Shown here: in pieces, positions 43,073 through 63,908 of the stretch | Numbering within the stretch: position 1 is the stretch's first letter | Layout of the letters: every line of letters starts with the position of its first letter | Assembly (NCBI RefSeq): GCF_019175345.1 | Contig: NZ_CP077717.1 | Span: forward strand, 1,526,001 to 1,590,000 | DNA: 64,000 nucleotides | Direction: 5' to 3' | Source: Saccharolobus shibatae B12 | Lineage (GTDB): Archaea; Thermoproteota; Thermoprotei_A; Sulfolobales; Sulfolobaceae | The notes under the pieces: generated by a model | What the model saw: only the letters and a program-made list of their open reading frames with translations | Database searches by the model: none | Told to the model about the DNA's origin: nothing | Program-made: the position numbers and the translations under genes

Positions 43073-43256
43073 TAGCAGTTGTTCTAATTTTCCTTCGGTA
43101 ATACAAAATTCCCGGTACTACCGATAAGGTTTTTAGTTTAGTGTTTAGTTAATTAAAAATATGAGGATAAACTCCTCAGATTAGTTGAGATATATTTAGT
43201 TGATGAACTAGGTTTGATGAAAATCTTTAAGCTACGTTAAAGTAGAACAACTGCTA
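43073..43256. repeat. MITE-A copy 4, with target duplication
   Basis: 184 bases from TAGCAGTTGTTCTAATTTTC to GTAGAACAACTGCTA, flanked by TAATAAG on both sides (43066-43072 and 43257-43263). Very similar to the copy at 22099-22280, so both are recent. Confidence 0.9.
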
Positions 43257-43268
43257 TAATAAGGTAAT

Positions 43269-43964
43269 TTAGCTTCTCTCTCCTTCCTCAATCAGTTGCT
43301 CACTGCTTTTGACGCTGTTTACAACACTCCTATTTAGTTTAATAATATTCAATCCCAACTCATTCAGCTCAACCTTTCTATCCTTGCCTTTCTGTATTAA
43401 GATACCGAATTTCTTTAACTCAGCTATTTTGTTTATCAAAGTCTTCTCACTCTTATCTAACATTTTAGCGAGCTCCGTTACTCCAGCTCCTTTCGTTTCG
43501 TAGAGTAAATTAAGTAGCTTCATTTCCTCTCTGCTATAATCCCTCATTAAAGCCGTTATTGCTTTATCGCTAAATGAAATAACCTTACTACCCCCACCCT
43601 CATCTCTAACGTAAATCGTGAACTTCTTCCTACTCACGATAATCCCTAAGAGAAGTAAAGTGTTTATCATCCTCATTCCCATTGTTAGGTCGCTTATTAT
43701 TGGCTCTGATAAAGGCAAGAGGATATCCAAGATCTTGGAGAGAGCTGAATTGAAGTCGGTTATGTCTATTTCGTAAACCCTCGGAAACGGATAGTTTAAC
43801 CTTGAAGTTTGAGCCCTTAAACTATCTATTGCAGTCCTAGTTCCAGAGATAATTGGAGAGGGAACAATGATTACAAGATTATCTTCTTTTTGTGCCGAAG
43901 TTTCATTTAGAAGTCTCAGCAGAAAAGTTTCATTAAATCCCATGGTGACAAAATATGACTTCAT
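43269..43964 (-). CDS. csa3: Csa3a-type CARF transcription regulator
   Basis: 231 aa. The CARF domain starts MKSYFVTMGFNETFLLRLL and has its second motif ISDLTMGMRMINTLLLLG near 90-107. A winged helix-turn-helix follows (EEMKLLNLLYETKGAGVTEL, then AKMLDKSEKTLINKIAELKK). Csa3a in S. islandicus activates adaptation genes and is tuned by cyclic tetra-adenylate; the position here, beside csa1-cas1-cas2-cas4 and the leader of array 3, fits that role. It is divergent to array 3, so its promoter lies in the leader region (TATA-like AGATTTATGA about 30 bases before the ATG). The a-type name is inferred from context. Confidence 0.87.
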   Translation of the reverse strand: MKSYFVTMGFNETFLLRLLNETSAQKEDNLVIIVPSPIISGTRTAIDSLRAQTSRLNYPFPRVYEIDITDFNSALSKILDILLPLSEPIISDLTMGMRMINTLLLLGIIVSRKKFTIYVRDEGGGSKVISFSDKAITALMRDYSREEMKLLNLLYETKGAGVTELAKMLDKSEKTLINKIAELKKFGILIQKGKDRKVELNELGLNIIKLNRSVVNSVKSSEQLIEEGERS

Positions 43965-51281
<7,317 letters not shown>

Positions 51282-51915
51282 ATTATCGTTCCTATCCCTT
51301 GAAAATACGTGGGGTAAATGACGTTCAACAAGGAAAGATTATAATCAACCATCCTACCACTCCCATTAACAGCCCTAGTATGCCTAGCTAGCCTAGCTAG
51401 ATGAGCTCTACAGTAAGAATTATAACTCTCCACAGTATAAGTATACTCCTTACCTACAACGTGGTTATCAAGGACTTGATAAACGTTGTAAGCATCAGTA
51501 TAATATACCTCACTCCTAGGTAGGGAATTCTGAAGAAAGTTAAAAGTCTCATAACCCCTATTGCCAATAGCGAAGAAGAGGAAACCATTTGCCAAAGCAT
51601 TCCATATCCACAAGTCTACCCTCTTCGGGTCGTGCCTAACCCTAACGTAAGTCCAACTCTCATCAAGTGCCGTGATCTTTGCAGTAAAGCCCTTTAGTTA
51701 CTCTTATAATACTAGTAGATTAACGTATGCCTCTACTCTTTCCTCTTTATTACACTGTGGCTAACGCTTTTCCTTCAACCTTTCCTATTGCCCTCATGCT
51801 TATCCTATTCAAGTACTCCTTCAAGATCCTTTCCTTCTGCTCTTTACCCATCTTGTGGTTTTGTGCTTGGCAGATCCTCCTGTAATTTTTACACTTGTAT
51901 TTTTCCCTGATGATC
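51282..51915 (-). pseudogene. IS1-family transposase remnant at the end of array 3
   Basis: The N-terminal part (near 51730-51910) reads QAQNHKMGKEQKERILKEYL then NRISMRAIGKVEGKALATV, the zinc-finger and HTH part of an IS1-type InsA; it ends in a stop. The catalytic part (51282-51680) reads ALDESWTYVRVRHDPKRVDL, WIWNALANGFLFFAIGNRGY, YTDAYNVYQVLDNHVVGKEY and YTVESYNSYCRAHLARLARH, with the D, D, E residues of IS1 transposases. The C-terminus runs into the last CRISPR repeat. It is a different IS1 type from the copies at 22018 and 61286. No terminal repeats were identified. Confidence 0.75.
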
Positions 51916-52043
51916 CGTCACTTGTTATATAAAAATTGTAAATTACCCGATAAAAATCTTTAGGGAATTTGGTAAACGTAATACAGAAGACTCTTTTTCC
52001 CTTTACAAGAAAAATTTAATACTTTATTTTTCGTATTTAGGGT

Positions 52044-52655
52044 ATGATACTAGTCTTAACACTTGGCTTTGATGAGAAGTTTCAGTACCGCGCATTAATG
52101 AGGCAAGGTAAGAGTATTGAAAAAGTCATTATTGTTGGGGGTTTTGAGGAAGAGAAGGCTAAAAAAGCTTTGGTATCCCTCACCAATTTCCTGAAAACGG
52201 TTAACGTTCCTTATGAGGTTGTTGAAGTTGACCCTAGAGACTTTGAAAATATTGTGGAGAAAGTTGGAAAAGTTATTATAAATTATGCAGGGAAAGATTT
52301 CACGGTTAACTTGAGCGGAGGTATGAGACTAATGATTTTAGCAGTATTTTCTGCCTTTTTATTGACCGGAATAGACGCTATTGTTGAGATAGAGACTGAG
52401 GACTTAACTAAGGTTTACTATTTTAAGGTAAGCGATGTTACTTTTCCTTCCCTATCCTTAACTAAGGATCACTTGACAATATTAAAGGCTATTAAGGATG
52501 GTTATTCCTCTGCTAATGTAATAAGCAAGAGCACGGAAATTCCCTTAACTACCACTTGGAGGAGGTTGAACGAGTTGAGGAAGGAGAAATTTATTGATGA
52601 GTCCAATAAACTAACTATGAAGGGTGAGCTTTTGTTGAAAATTTACGGATCCTAA
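52044..52655 (+). CDS. csa3: Csa3b-type CARF regulator of module 2
   Basis: 203 aa. The CARF domain begins MILVLTLGFDEKFQYRALMR with the second motif FTVNLSGGMRLMILAVFSAF near 93-112; a winged helix follows (LTKDHLTILKAIKDGYSSAN, then LTTTWRRLNELRKEKFIDES). It stands 78 bases upstream of csa5 in the same direction and probably represses or activates the interference operon, as reported for Csa3b in S. islandicus. It has its own TATA-like TACTTTATTTTT about 25 bases upstream. Distinct from Csa3a at 43269-43964, which serves the adaptation genes. Confidence 0.88.
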   Translation: MILVLTLGFDEKFQYRALMRQGKSIEKVIIVGGFEEEKAKKALVSLTNFLKTVNVPYEVVEVDPRDFENIVEKVGKVIINYAGKDFTVNLSGGMRLMILAVFSAFLLTGIDAIVEIETEDLTKVYYFKVSDVTFPSLSLTKDHLTILKAIKDGYSSANVISKSTEIPLTTTWRRLNELRKEKFIDESNKLTMKGELLLKIYGS

Positions 52656-52703
52656 TTTTTCCAGCTTTATGAAAAAGCTTTTCGCTCACAAGAAATAAAA
52701 AGG

Positions 52704-52711
52704 TTTATATA
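52704..52711 (+). promoter_or_regulatory. TATA box of the module 2 interference operon
   Basis: TTTATATA preceded by the purine-rich AAAAAGG (BRE-like), 23 bases before the csa5 ATG at 52734. It lies after the csa3b stop, so the interference operon can be expressed apart from csa3b. Confidence 0.65.
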
Positions 52712-52733
52712 TTGGGATAATAAAGAGAATAGT

Positions 52734-53161
52734 ATGGCACAACAAGTAAAAGAAGAGAAGGAGGGCATCATAGGGAGGGTGGCTAATTTGTTGGCTGTAG
52801 GGTTCCTCTATAGCGAGTCTCCAACACTACTGGATAGATTCGCTAACGCCCTATCTAAAGAGGCTGTGACTAAGGTTCTATATGATGTCCAAAGGATTGT
52901 ACAGATGGGTATTGATAGAAGTGAGATAGTGAGTACTACAACTACGATTCAAGGAAAGGAATACCCTGCTGTTAACGTAACTTCAAGTGAGGGGAAGTAC
53001 ACGATAGTGGGCTATCTACCAACTAACCAAGATATAGAAGATTTTCTTAGGATGATTGAGGAAGACGTATACTACGCTAGGAAGGCAGGTGCATTGGCCA
53101 TGAGTATAGCGAATAGGATTAAGTTAGGTACTAAGAGGGAACAAGGTGGCGGTGAGGAGAA

Positions 53162-53165
<4 letters not shown>
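52734..53165 (+). CDS. csa5: Csa5 small subunit, module 2
   Basis: 143 aa, helical small subunit of the type I-A effector. The recognisable parts are [20 protein letters not shown] at the N-terminus, [20 protein letters not shown] and the final [20 protein letters not shown]. It overlaps cas7 by 4 bases (ATGA). The module 1 homologue is distant. Confidence 0.92.
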
Positions 53166-54124
<959 letters not shown>

Positions 54125-54139
54125 AGAGGTAAGGTAGTT

Positions 54140-58090
<3,951 letters not shown>

Positions 58091-58091
<1 letters not shown>

Positions 58092-58960
58092 TGCCATTAA
58101 TTTTTAAGATAGGATATAACGTTATCCCTCTACAAGACGTTATTTTGCCTACTCCATCATCTAAGGTGTTGAAATATTTAATACAAAGTGGAAAATTACT
58201 CCCTTCGTTAAAGGAGTTGATCACATCAAGGGACAAATACAAACCGATTTTTATATCCCATCTTGGTTTCAATCAGAGGAGGATTTTCCAGACTAACGGA
58301 AACTTGAAGACTATAAACAAGGGAAGCAGGCTTTCATCGACAATAGCATTTTCTACACAAGCTAACGTTTTGCCTGAGGTTACGGAGGGTGTCTTCGAAA
58401 CTGTTTACGGTAAATTTCACATAATGATCGAGAGTGTGGAAATAGTGGAAGTTGAGAAGTTGAAGGAAGAAGTTGAAAAGCACATGAACGATAATATAAG
58501 AGTGAGGTTTGTTTCCCCCACATTACTTTCGTCTAAGGTTTTGCTTCCTCCCTCCCTTTCTGAAAGGTATAAGAGGGTTGATGCGGGTTACTCGACTTTG
58601 CCTTCTGTTGGATTAATTGTGGCTTATGCTTATAACGTATATTGTAACTTGATTGGGAAGAAGGAAGTTGAGGTCAGAGCATTCAAGCTTGGCGTTCTTT
58701 CCAATGCCTTATCTAGAATTATGGGGTATGATCTACACCCCGTTACCGTTGCCATTGGGGAGGATAGTAAGGGTAATTTGAGGAAGGCTAGGGGTGTTAT
58801 GGGTTGGATTGAGTTCGATATTCCAGATCAAAAGTTAAAGAGGAGAGCCTTGAGGTATTTGTTAGCGTCTGCTTATTTGGGTATAGGAAGAAGTAGGGGT
58901 ATTGGGTTTGGTGAGATCAGATTGGAGTTTAGGAAATTAGAGGAAAAAGAGAAGAGATAA
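58091..58960 (+). CDS. cas6: Cas6 crRNA-processing endoribonuclease
   Basis: 289-aa RAMP nuclease that cuts the repeat 8 nt before the spacer to give the ATTGAAAG handle. The C-terminal glycine-rich loop GIGRSRGIGFGEI is at 264-276, preceded by RALRYLLASAYL. Start is GTG overlapping the last base of the Cas8a gene. It is the only cas6 in the window, and all three arrays share the same last 8 nt (array 1 has a different repeat body), so it may serve all, or another Cas6 exists elsewhere for array 1. The last gene of the operon. Confidence 0.93.
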
Positions 58961-59396
58961 CTGTTGTTATTATACTAAACACGGCGACGCTAATTATCTC
59001 ACTCCCTATATAAAACATATTGGTTTAAGATATGAGTAATATAGATCTTACTGGGGTCAAATCATTGACTTCCTTGGACGTAAAGTTCAATTGTTAGCTT
59101 TACTCTTTTTCATAATAGGCACCATATGCTAGGCCTCTAACAAGCTCGAATTTGTAACCGTAGGAGTTGCTACGGAGGCTAAAATGAGTAAATCTAGTGT
59201 TAGTAGTGAGGAGTGGGCTGGTGTACTCAAGGCATTAGACAGGAGAGGCTAATTAGCAATAACATTTACGGATAATCCTAGGGTTAGATAGTTAAAAAAG
59301 AATTGTGTTCAAGATTATAATACTTCTATATTAAAGTTATTAAATCCTATTATCTATCTTAAAGTGATAGTAAATATTGCGTAAAGTATTCATAAG
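58961..59396. other. Intergenic region with decayed coding and repeat fragments
   Basis: The only notable items are the transporter-like remnant (59048-59252) and a block at 59258-59375 that resembles 61130-61240 (both contain CCTAG-G/T-GTTAGATAGTT and end near TATCTTAAAGTGATA / TATCTTGGAATTGATA). No intact gene. Confidence 0.5.
59048..59252 (+). pseudogene. Possible transporter remnant (MFS-like)
   Basis: One frame reads YWGQIIDFLGRKVQLLALLF then FIIGTIC, a stop, then ASNKLEFVTVGVATEAKMSK and SSVSSEEWAGVLKALDRRG. The DFLGRK motif followed by a hydrophobic segment recalls the loop between helices 2 and 3 of major facilitator transporters, but the piece is short and broken. Confidence 0.35.
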
Positions 59397-59677
59397 TAGC
59401 AGTTGTTCTACTTTAACGTAACTTAAAAGTTTTCATTAAACCTAGTGCACCTCCTAAACGTATTTCAACGAACGGGAGAAACTCCTCCACCTTTCTGCTC
59501 AATCCCTTCATCTTCAGTATTCCAGCCAAGGAATTGAAGGATTTAATGAGCTCGCTCCTTGCAATGTCCAGCTTCTTCTCGGACTTAGCACTTTTCAATC
59601 AACCAAACGCTAGACTAAAAACTTTATCGGTAATACTGAAAATCTTGTATTACCGAGGGAAAGTAAAATAACTGCTA
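59397..59677. repeat. MITE-A long form, copy 1
   Basis: 281 bases with MITE-A ends (TAGCAGTTGTTCTAC at left, AAAATAACTGCTA at right) and about 100 extra internal bases (about 59470-59590). On the minus strand this inner part reads KSAKSEKKLDIARSELIKSF and so on, probably a leftover of the parent transposase gene. The same long form occurs at 63297-63576. Confidence 0.75.
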
Positions 59678-59770
59678 TAAAGAGACGCGTTAATTAACCT
59701 TGAAATGTCCGTAAACTTTAGCTGTTTAGTTAACCTGGACACCTCGTTAAGTAGAGTTTAAACTCATCAA

Positions 59771-59827
59771 GTTAGTGGAGTATATTCCACAAAGTTTAAA
59801 ATATGTTAGTGGAGTATATTCCACAAA
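59771..59827 (+). promoter_or_regulatory. Tandem 23-base direct repeat at the start of the ATPase gene
   Basis: GTTAGTGGAGTATATTCCAC plus AAA occurs at 59771-59793 and again at 59805-59827, 34 bases apart. Each has an inverted core GTGGA-N6-TCCAC, typical of a dimer-binding operator. The second copy lies over the first codons if ATG 59803 is the start, or just upstream if ATG 59827 is used. Confidence 0.6.
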
Positions 59828-61068
59828 TGAATGTTGAAGAAGCTAAAAGGATAGTAGCGGACCAGAAGGAATTGGTAGAGGAAAAGTTATCAATGAATTA
59901 CATTAAGAGGGAAGTAGGAGATATTTCGAGGTTTTTAGCCATCCCTAACGTCTTGGCAATACTTGGAGTTAGGAGGTCTGGGAAATCCACATTATCCTTA
60001 ATGCTAATGAAGGGATTAAACGTAAAATTCGCTTATTTGAACTTTGACGATGAAAGCCTTTACGGGTTAACTACTAAAGATCTAAAGAGCATAGAACAGG
60101 CTATTTATGAAGTTTACGGTAATGACGTAAGTTATTTAGTTTTTGATGAAATACATAACGTTAAGGGATGGGAGCTTTTCGTTTCTAGATTAAGGGAGAC
60201 TAAAAGGATAATAATAACCGGGAGTAACTCAAGAATGTTATCGGGCGAACTCTCAACTTCACTTACCGGTAGACATTCTGACTTCACACTCTTCCCTTTT
60301 TCCTTCAGAGAATACTTAAGGTTTAAGAAGATGAACGAAGAAGTTCCGCTGTCTACAAAGAGAATAGCTGAGGTAAAGGTGGAGTTAGAGAAGTATATGG
60401 AGGTTGGAGGTTTTCCGGAAGCATTAATAATAGGTAAGGATCAGATTGACGTAATTTATAACGATATATTATTTAAAGACGTGGTCTTCAGATATAAGAT
60501 TAGGGAGTTGGAGAAGTTTAAAGACTTCTCGAAGAGCTTAATTTCGTATTATTCGACGGAGGTTTCCCTTTCTAAATTGGCGAAAGTGATCGGAGTCGAT
60601 AAAAAAACGATAGACTTATGGTCTTTCGGTCTCGAAAACGCTTACCTAATTTATTTCTTACCTAGATACGGTGAGAAGCCTAGAGAGAGACTGACGTTTA
60701 ATAAGAAAGTATATATAGTAGACCCGGGCATGATTTCGAGAGTAGCTGTGAGGGCTAAGGATAAGGGGAGGATTATAGAGAATTTAGTCGCTTTAAAGCT
60801 GTTCAGAGATAACCAATTAAAAGGGCTATATTATGTTAAAGGTAAGGACTTCGAAGTGGATTTTTATGACGAAATTAACTCGCGTTTGCTGCAAGTGACT
60901 TACGCTTCAGATAAGATCGAAGAGAGGGAGATAAGATCTCTCCTAAAAGCTGAGGAAATGTTACGGGTTAAGGAGTTAATAGTGATCACTTACGATATTG
61001 AAGGCGAAGAGGAAAGGGAGGGTAAGAAGATAAAACTCGTCCCCTTATACAGGTTTTTATTGAGCTGA
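59803..61068 (+). CDS. AAA ATPase with DUF4143 domain
   Basis: 421 aa from ATG 59803, or 413 from ATG 59827 (MNVEEAKRIVADQKELVEEK). N-terminal AAA_14 domain: Walker A GVRRSGKST at 55-63, Walker B YLVFDEIHN at 111-119, sensor IIITGSNSRMLSGELSTSLT, box RHSDFTLFPFSFREYL. C-terminal DUF4143 (VDPGMISRVAVRAKDKGRII, ENLVALKLFRDN, a YYVKGKDFEVDFY nuclease-like motif with D-F-E-V-D). Such proteins are common in Sulfolobales and often duplicated; their function is unknown. Frame intact and codon use normal. Confidence 0.88.
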   Translation: MLVEYIPQMNVEEAKRIVADQKELVEEKLSMNYIKREVGDISRFLAIPNVLAILGVRRSGKSTLSLMLMKGLNVKFAYLNFDDESLYGLTTKDLKSIEQAIYEVYGNDVSYLVFDEIHNVKGWELFVSRLRETKRIIITGSNSRMLSGELSTSLTGRHSDFTLFPFSFREYLRFKKMNEEVPLSTKRIAEVKVELEKYMEVGGFPEALIIGKDQIDVIYNDILFKDVVFRYKIRELEKFKDFSKSLISYYSTEVSLSKLAKVIGVDKKTIDLWSFGLENAYLIYFLPRYGEKPRERLTFNKKVYIVDPGMISRVAVRAKDKGRIIENLVALKLFRDNQLKGLYYVKGKDFEVDFYDEINSRLLQVTYASDKIEEREIRSLLKAEEMLRVKELIVITYDIEGEEEREGKKIKLVPLYRFLLS

Positions 61069-61129
61069 TTGGGTAGGCAAGAGTAAGAAAGTAATCTCAC
61101 TACTACATCGCGTAAAGACTTAGTGTGAA

Positions 61130-61240
61130 TAGCATTTTACGTAAAATCCTAGTGTTAGATAGTTTTTAAAAAATTATGTCCAAAATCATAATATTTTATA
61201 TTAAAACTGTAATACTTGTTATTTATCTTGGAATTGATAT
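61130..61240. repeat. Diverged repeat of 59258-59375
   Basis: Similar over about 110 bases to 59258-59375: both carry ATCCTAG-x-GTTAGATAGTT, AATATTTTATATTAAA or TTCTATATTAAAG, and TTATCTATCTT or TTATTTATCTTG. Meaning unknown; perhaps remnants flanking an older insertion of the ATPase gene. Confidence 0.45.
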
Positions 61241-61285
61241 AAATGTTAAGATAAGTTTTCATAGGAATTATTGAGTGCAACGATT

Positions 61286-62049
61286 GATAGTGTCGTCATT
61301 AGGGTATAAATTCTGGGATTAGTCTTCTCTCCCATAAGACTAGGGCTATAGAATACTTCATCATGCTTATGCTCCTATTCACTGCCTTTGTTGCCCTCTT
61401 GAAACGTATAAGCCTATCCCTTAGTGAGGAATGAAGCCCCTCGTTGGGGTTAACCAGTGAGACAATCGTGTGGTTTTTTAACCAGAAGTAAACGTTTTAA
61501 TCATCACTCACCCATCATCTGGCAAGTACATTTTAATCTCACTGAAAGTATTCTCATCCCTATCATCCACAGAGTAAATTATGTATAACCCTAGCCTAGT
61601 GTACACATAACAAGTAAACACCCACTTGTAGAAGGCCCTAGTGTTTCTGTACAAGTACGTCCACATCTCATCAACAACCTTAGTAACAACTTTACCCTTA
61701 ACAGACCCTTTAGCCTTATCCCACTAGCTTCTCATACCTCCTCTTACCATAACGCTTAACCCAAGTAAACACAGTACCCAAAGGCACATTAAGAATCCTA
61801 GAAATAGCCCTCATACCATTAGAATACATCCTCAAAGCCAACTCCCTAACCCTCTTATGATAATGATGCCTAGAAGCATCACCCAAAAAACGCTTACCAC
61901 ACTACACAAAAACTTCTGCCTACCCAACCACACTTAACAACGTGATGACTACCGCAAGAAGGACAAGCTAAATCTTGCCTAATTACAGGCTTCCTACCCA
62001 TAAGTAATACTCATAATACAAGAATTTATACCCTAATGACGACACTATC
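61286..62049 (-). mobile_element. Defective IS1-family element, second copy (unoccupied MITE site)
   Basis: 764 bp with inverted ends GATAGTGTCGTCATTAGGGT and its complement. Same type as 22018-22966 and with the same stop in the zinc finger (cttaccacactac in both). It lacks the MITE-A and shows the uninterrupted site at about 61360-61374. Transposase remnants on the minus strand include NPNEGLHSSLRDRL near the left end and DASRHHYHKRV near 61870. Both copies were probably moved by transposase supplied elsewhere. Confidence 0.83.
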
Positions 62050-62137
62050 TCCACACTCTCCAAAAATACCCATTAGACTTTTTCTTTCTAACAACTCCCC
62101 AATAAGCTTATTACCTATAGCATGTATATAGTATATT

Positions 62138-62377
62138 ATGAAAACCATAATGATAAGGGATGATGTATATAAGAAATTGTTTGAGATTAAAGGTGATAAA
62201 AGCTTTAGTGAAGTAATTGAAGAACTGATAAAGGAATCATTAAGTGTGAGAAGGAAAAAGATTGAAAAATACTTTGGGATTCTTAATGAGGAAGAAGCAA
62301 GGGAGTTAGCTAAAGAAATTGAGGAAATGAGGAAGAGAACTGATGAAGATATTGCTAGAAAGCTCAGCAATTATTGA
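62138..62377 (+). CDS. vapB: VapB antitoxin
   Basis: 79 aa: MKTIMIRDDVYKKLFEIKGD then KSFSEVIEELIKESLSVRRK is the DUF217-type antitoxin pattern common in archaea, and the C-terminal EMRKRTDEDIARKLSNY binds the toxin. It overlaps the toxin gene by 35 bases. A TATA-like GTATATAGTATATT is just upstream of the ATG and overlaps the likely operator. Confidence 0.9.
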   Translation: MKTIMIRDDVYKKLFEIKGDKSFSEVIEELIKESLSVRRKKIEKYFGILNEEEARELAKEIEEMRKRTDEDIARKLSNY

Positions 62378-62720
62378 GTATTTGAAAGGAAACAAAAAGG
62401 CAAAGGAAATTCTAGATAAGGCTGAAGATTTTTATGTTAGCTCATTAAGTGCATATGAGATATTATTAGGTAAAATTAATGAAAATAAAATATTAGATTT
62501 TTTATCAGCATTTAAAATTTTAAGCGTTACCTTAAAAGATTCTCTGATAGCCTCAAGGATTTATAAAAGATTGAGAGATAAAGGAATGCTAATAGGATCT
62601 TTTGACATATTAATAGCCTCTCAAGCTATCAATAGAGATTTAACCCTTGTAACTAAAGACACAGATTTCCTAAGAGTAAAAGAGGAATATGAAAATCTCA
62701 GGTTATTAATGCTTTCATAA
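62343..62720 (+). CDS. vapC: VapC toxin, PIN domain, with Glu in place of the first Asp
   Basis: 125 aa PIN ribonuclease. The usual first Asp (L-D-T/S-S) is E6 here (MKILLESSAIIEYLKG); the other acidic residues are E39 (SAYEILLG), D88 (GSFDILIAS) and D106 (TKDTDF). If the Glu cannot hold the metal, activity would be low; a Glu may, however, still coordinate. Starts TTG or, more likely, the codon shown, inside vapB. Pair with the antitoxin at 62138-62377. Confidence 0.9.
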   Translation: MKILLESSAIIEYLKGNKKAKEILDKAEDFYVSSLSAYEILLGKINENKILDFLSAFKILSVTLKDSLIASRIYKRLRDKGMLIGSFDILIASQAINRDLTLVTKDTDFLRVKEEYENLRLLMLS

Positions 62721-62779
62721 TTAGATGCAAAGCTAAGGAATTTCTGTTTGAAGATTTAACTCTTTACTTTCAGTACTAA

Positions 62780-62983
62780 TCAAGTTACTTTACTCTTATT
62801 CCCCACAATCTCCTTAATTAAGTTGATAATTTCAGCATGTACAAAGACTTGAGGGAAATTACCGGTAAATTCTTTCTTCTCAGCATCTGCATGTTCTCCT
62901 ACAAGCTTTAAGTTCCCTGCTATCTCTTCTATATTAGAGATTATATTCTTTATTTCTTCAATTCTTCCTAGCCTTACATAAAC
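62780..62983 (-). pseudogene. GH15 glucoamylase-type remnant (C-terminus)
   Basis: Minus-strand frame ending at 62780 reads GRIEEIKNIISNIEEIAGNL, KLVGEHADAEKKEFTGNFPQ and VFVHAEIINLIKEIVGNK. The GNFPQ-x-F-x-H motif is the end of GH15 glucoamylase/trehalase catalytic domains. The upstream part is replaced by the IS fragment starting at 62984. Confidence 0.65.
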
Positions 62984-63296
62984 GGGCGATTCACGGATCC
63001 ATTGCGAATTCAATTTGTTTCTCTAAAACTAGATAAGAATAATTGATTCTACATTTTCGGTAACACTAATAAGGGACGAGCGTGAGGTAATATCATGGAA
63101 CTCATAACTATCGACGAGAAAGCCCTCTACGGCACTCCACTAAGTGATGCCATGAAGGAGCTCGGACAAAACCTCACACTCGTCCCCAATATACTTCCGG
63201 AAAACGCATTATTAAACAAATCGGTCAAGGAGATCGAGAAAATGGCCTTGGAGGAGGCTGAGAAGACTAGCCCAAAGCACCAAAGAGGTAAGGAGA
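62984..63296 (+). mobile_element. IS left-end fragment with start of its reading frame
   Basis: Begins GGGCGATTCACGGATCCATT, the MITE-B terminus. A reading frame from ATG 63095 gives MELITIDEKALYGTPLSDAM then KELGQNLTLVPNILPENALL and breaks at 63297, where MITE-A long form starts. Probably the N-terminus of the transposase of the element that mobilises MITE-B. I do not recognise the IS family. Confidence 0.6.
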
Positions 63297-63576
63297 ACAG
63301 TTTGTTCTACTTTAACTTAACTTAAAAGTTTTCATTAAAGCTAGTGCACCTCCTAAACGTATTTCAACGAACGGGAGAAACTCCTCCACCTTTCTGCTCA
63401 ATCCCTTCATCTTCAGTATTCCAGCCAAGGAATTGAAGGATTTAATGAAATCACTCTGGCAATGTCCAGCTTCTTCTCGGACTTAGCACTTTTCAATCAA
63501 CCAGATACAGAATTAAAAAACTTCATCGGTAGTGCTGAAAATCCTGTATAACCGAGGGAAATTAGAATAACTGCTA
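63297..63576. repeat. MITE-A long form, copy 2
   Basis: Starts CAGTTTGTTCTACTTTAAC and ends AATAACTGCTA, with the same inner part as 59397-59677. The left end is altered where it joins the IS fragment, so it is inserted in or recombined with it. Confidence 0.7.
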
Positions 63577-63908
63577 TAGTAATGATTTCCTCTCTCGATA
63601 AATCAAATAAAATTTCAGATGGAAATCTATCACATTTTTAAAGAATGATTGTCTTAATTATAAAATTTTCATTAGATTTGTCTAACTCTATTCCCTATCT
63701 TAAATCAGTGTTGTTTGAGAGTGTTATTATTAAGCTATAAATTTTATATTTCAATATGCTAATCATTGAACTTAGTGCCTAAAGTAGTGTGACTAATATG
63801 TTTTATATAAGAGGCGAAGCATATAGTGCCTTCTATATTATGTTATTACTCTTCATCGACTATATAGCTGTAAATTACTATATATTTTGAAAAACACTGA
63901 AGTATTTA
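63577..63908. other. Gene-free region
   Basis: AT-rich, no gene visible. The stretch near 63715-63745 (AGTGTTATTATTAAGCTATA) resembles 28590-28620 and may be an old IS end. Confidence 0.5.

Larger units (their letters stand above)
42734..43268. other. Intergenic region holding one MITE-B and one MITE-A
   Basis: No gene. MITE-B lies at 42833-42991 and MITE-A at 43073-43256, almost side by side between the adaptation operon and csa3a. The remainder is AT-rich without visible features. Confidence 0.7.
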
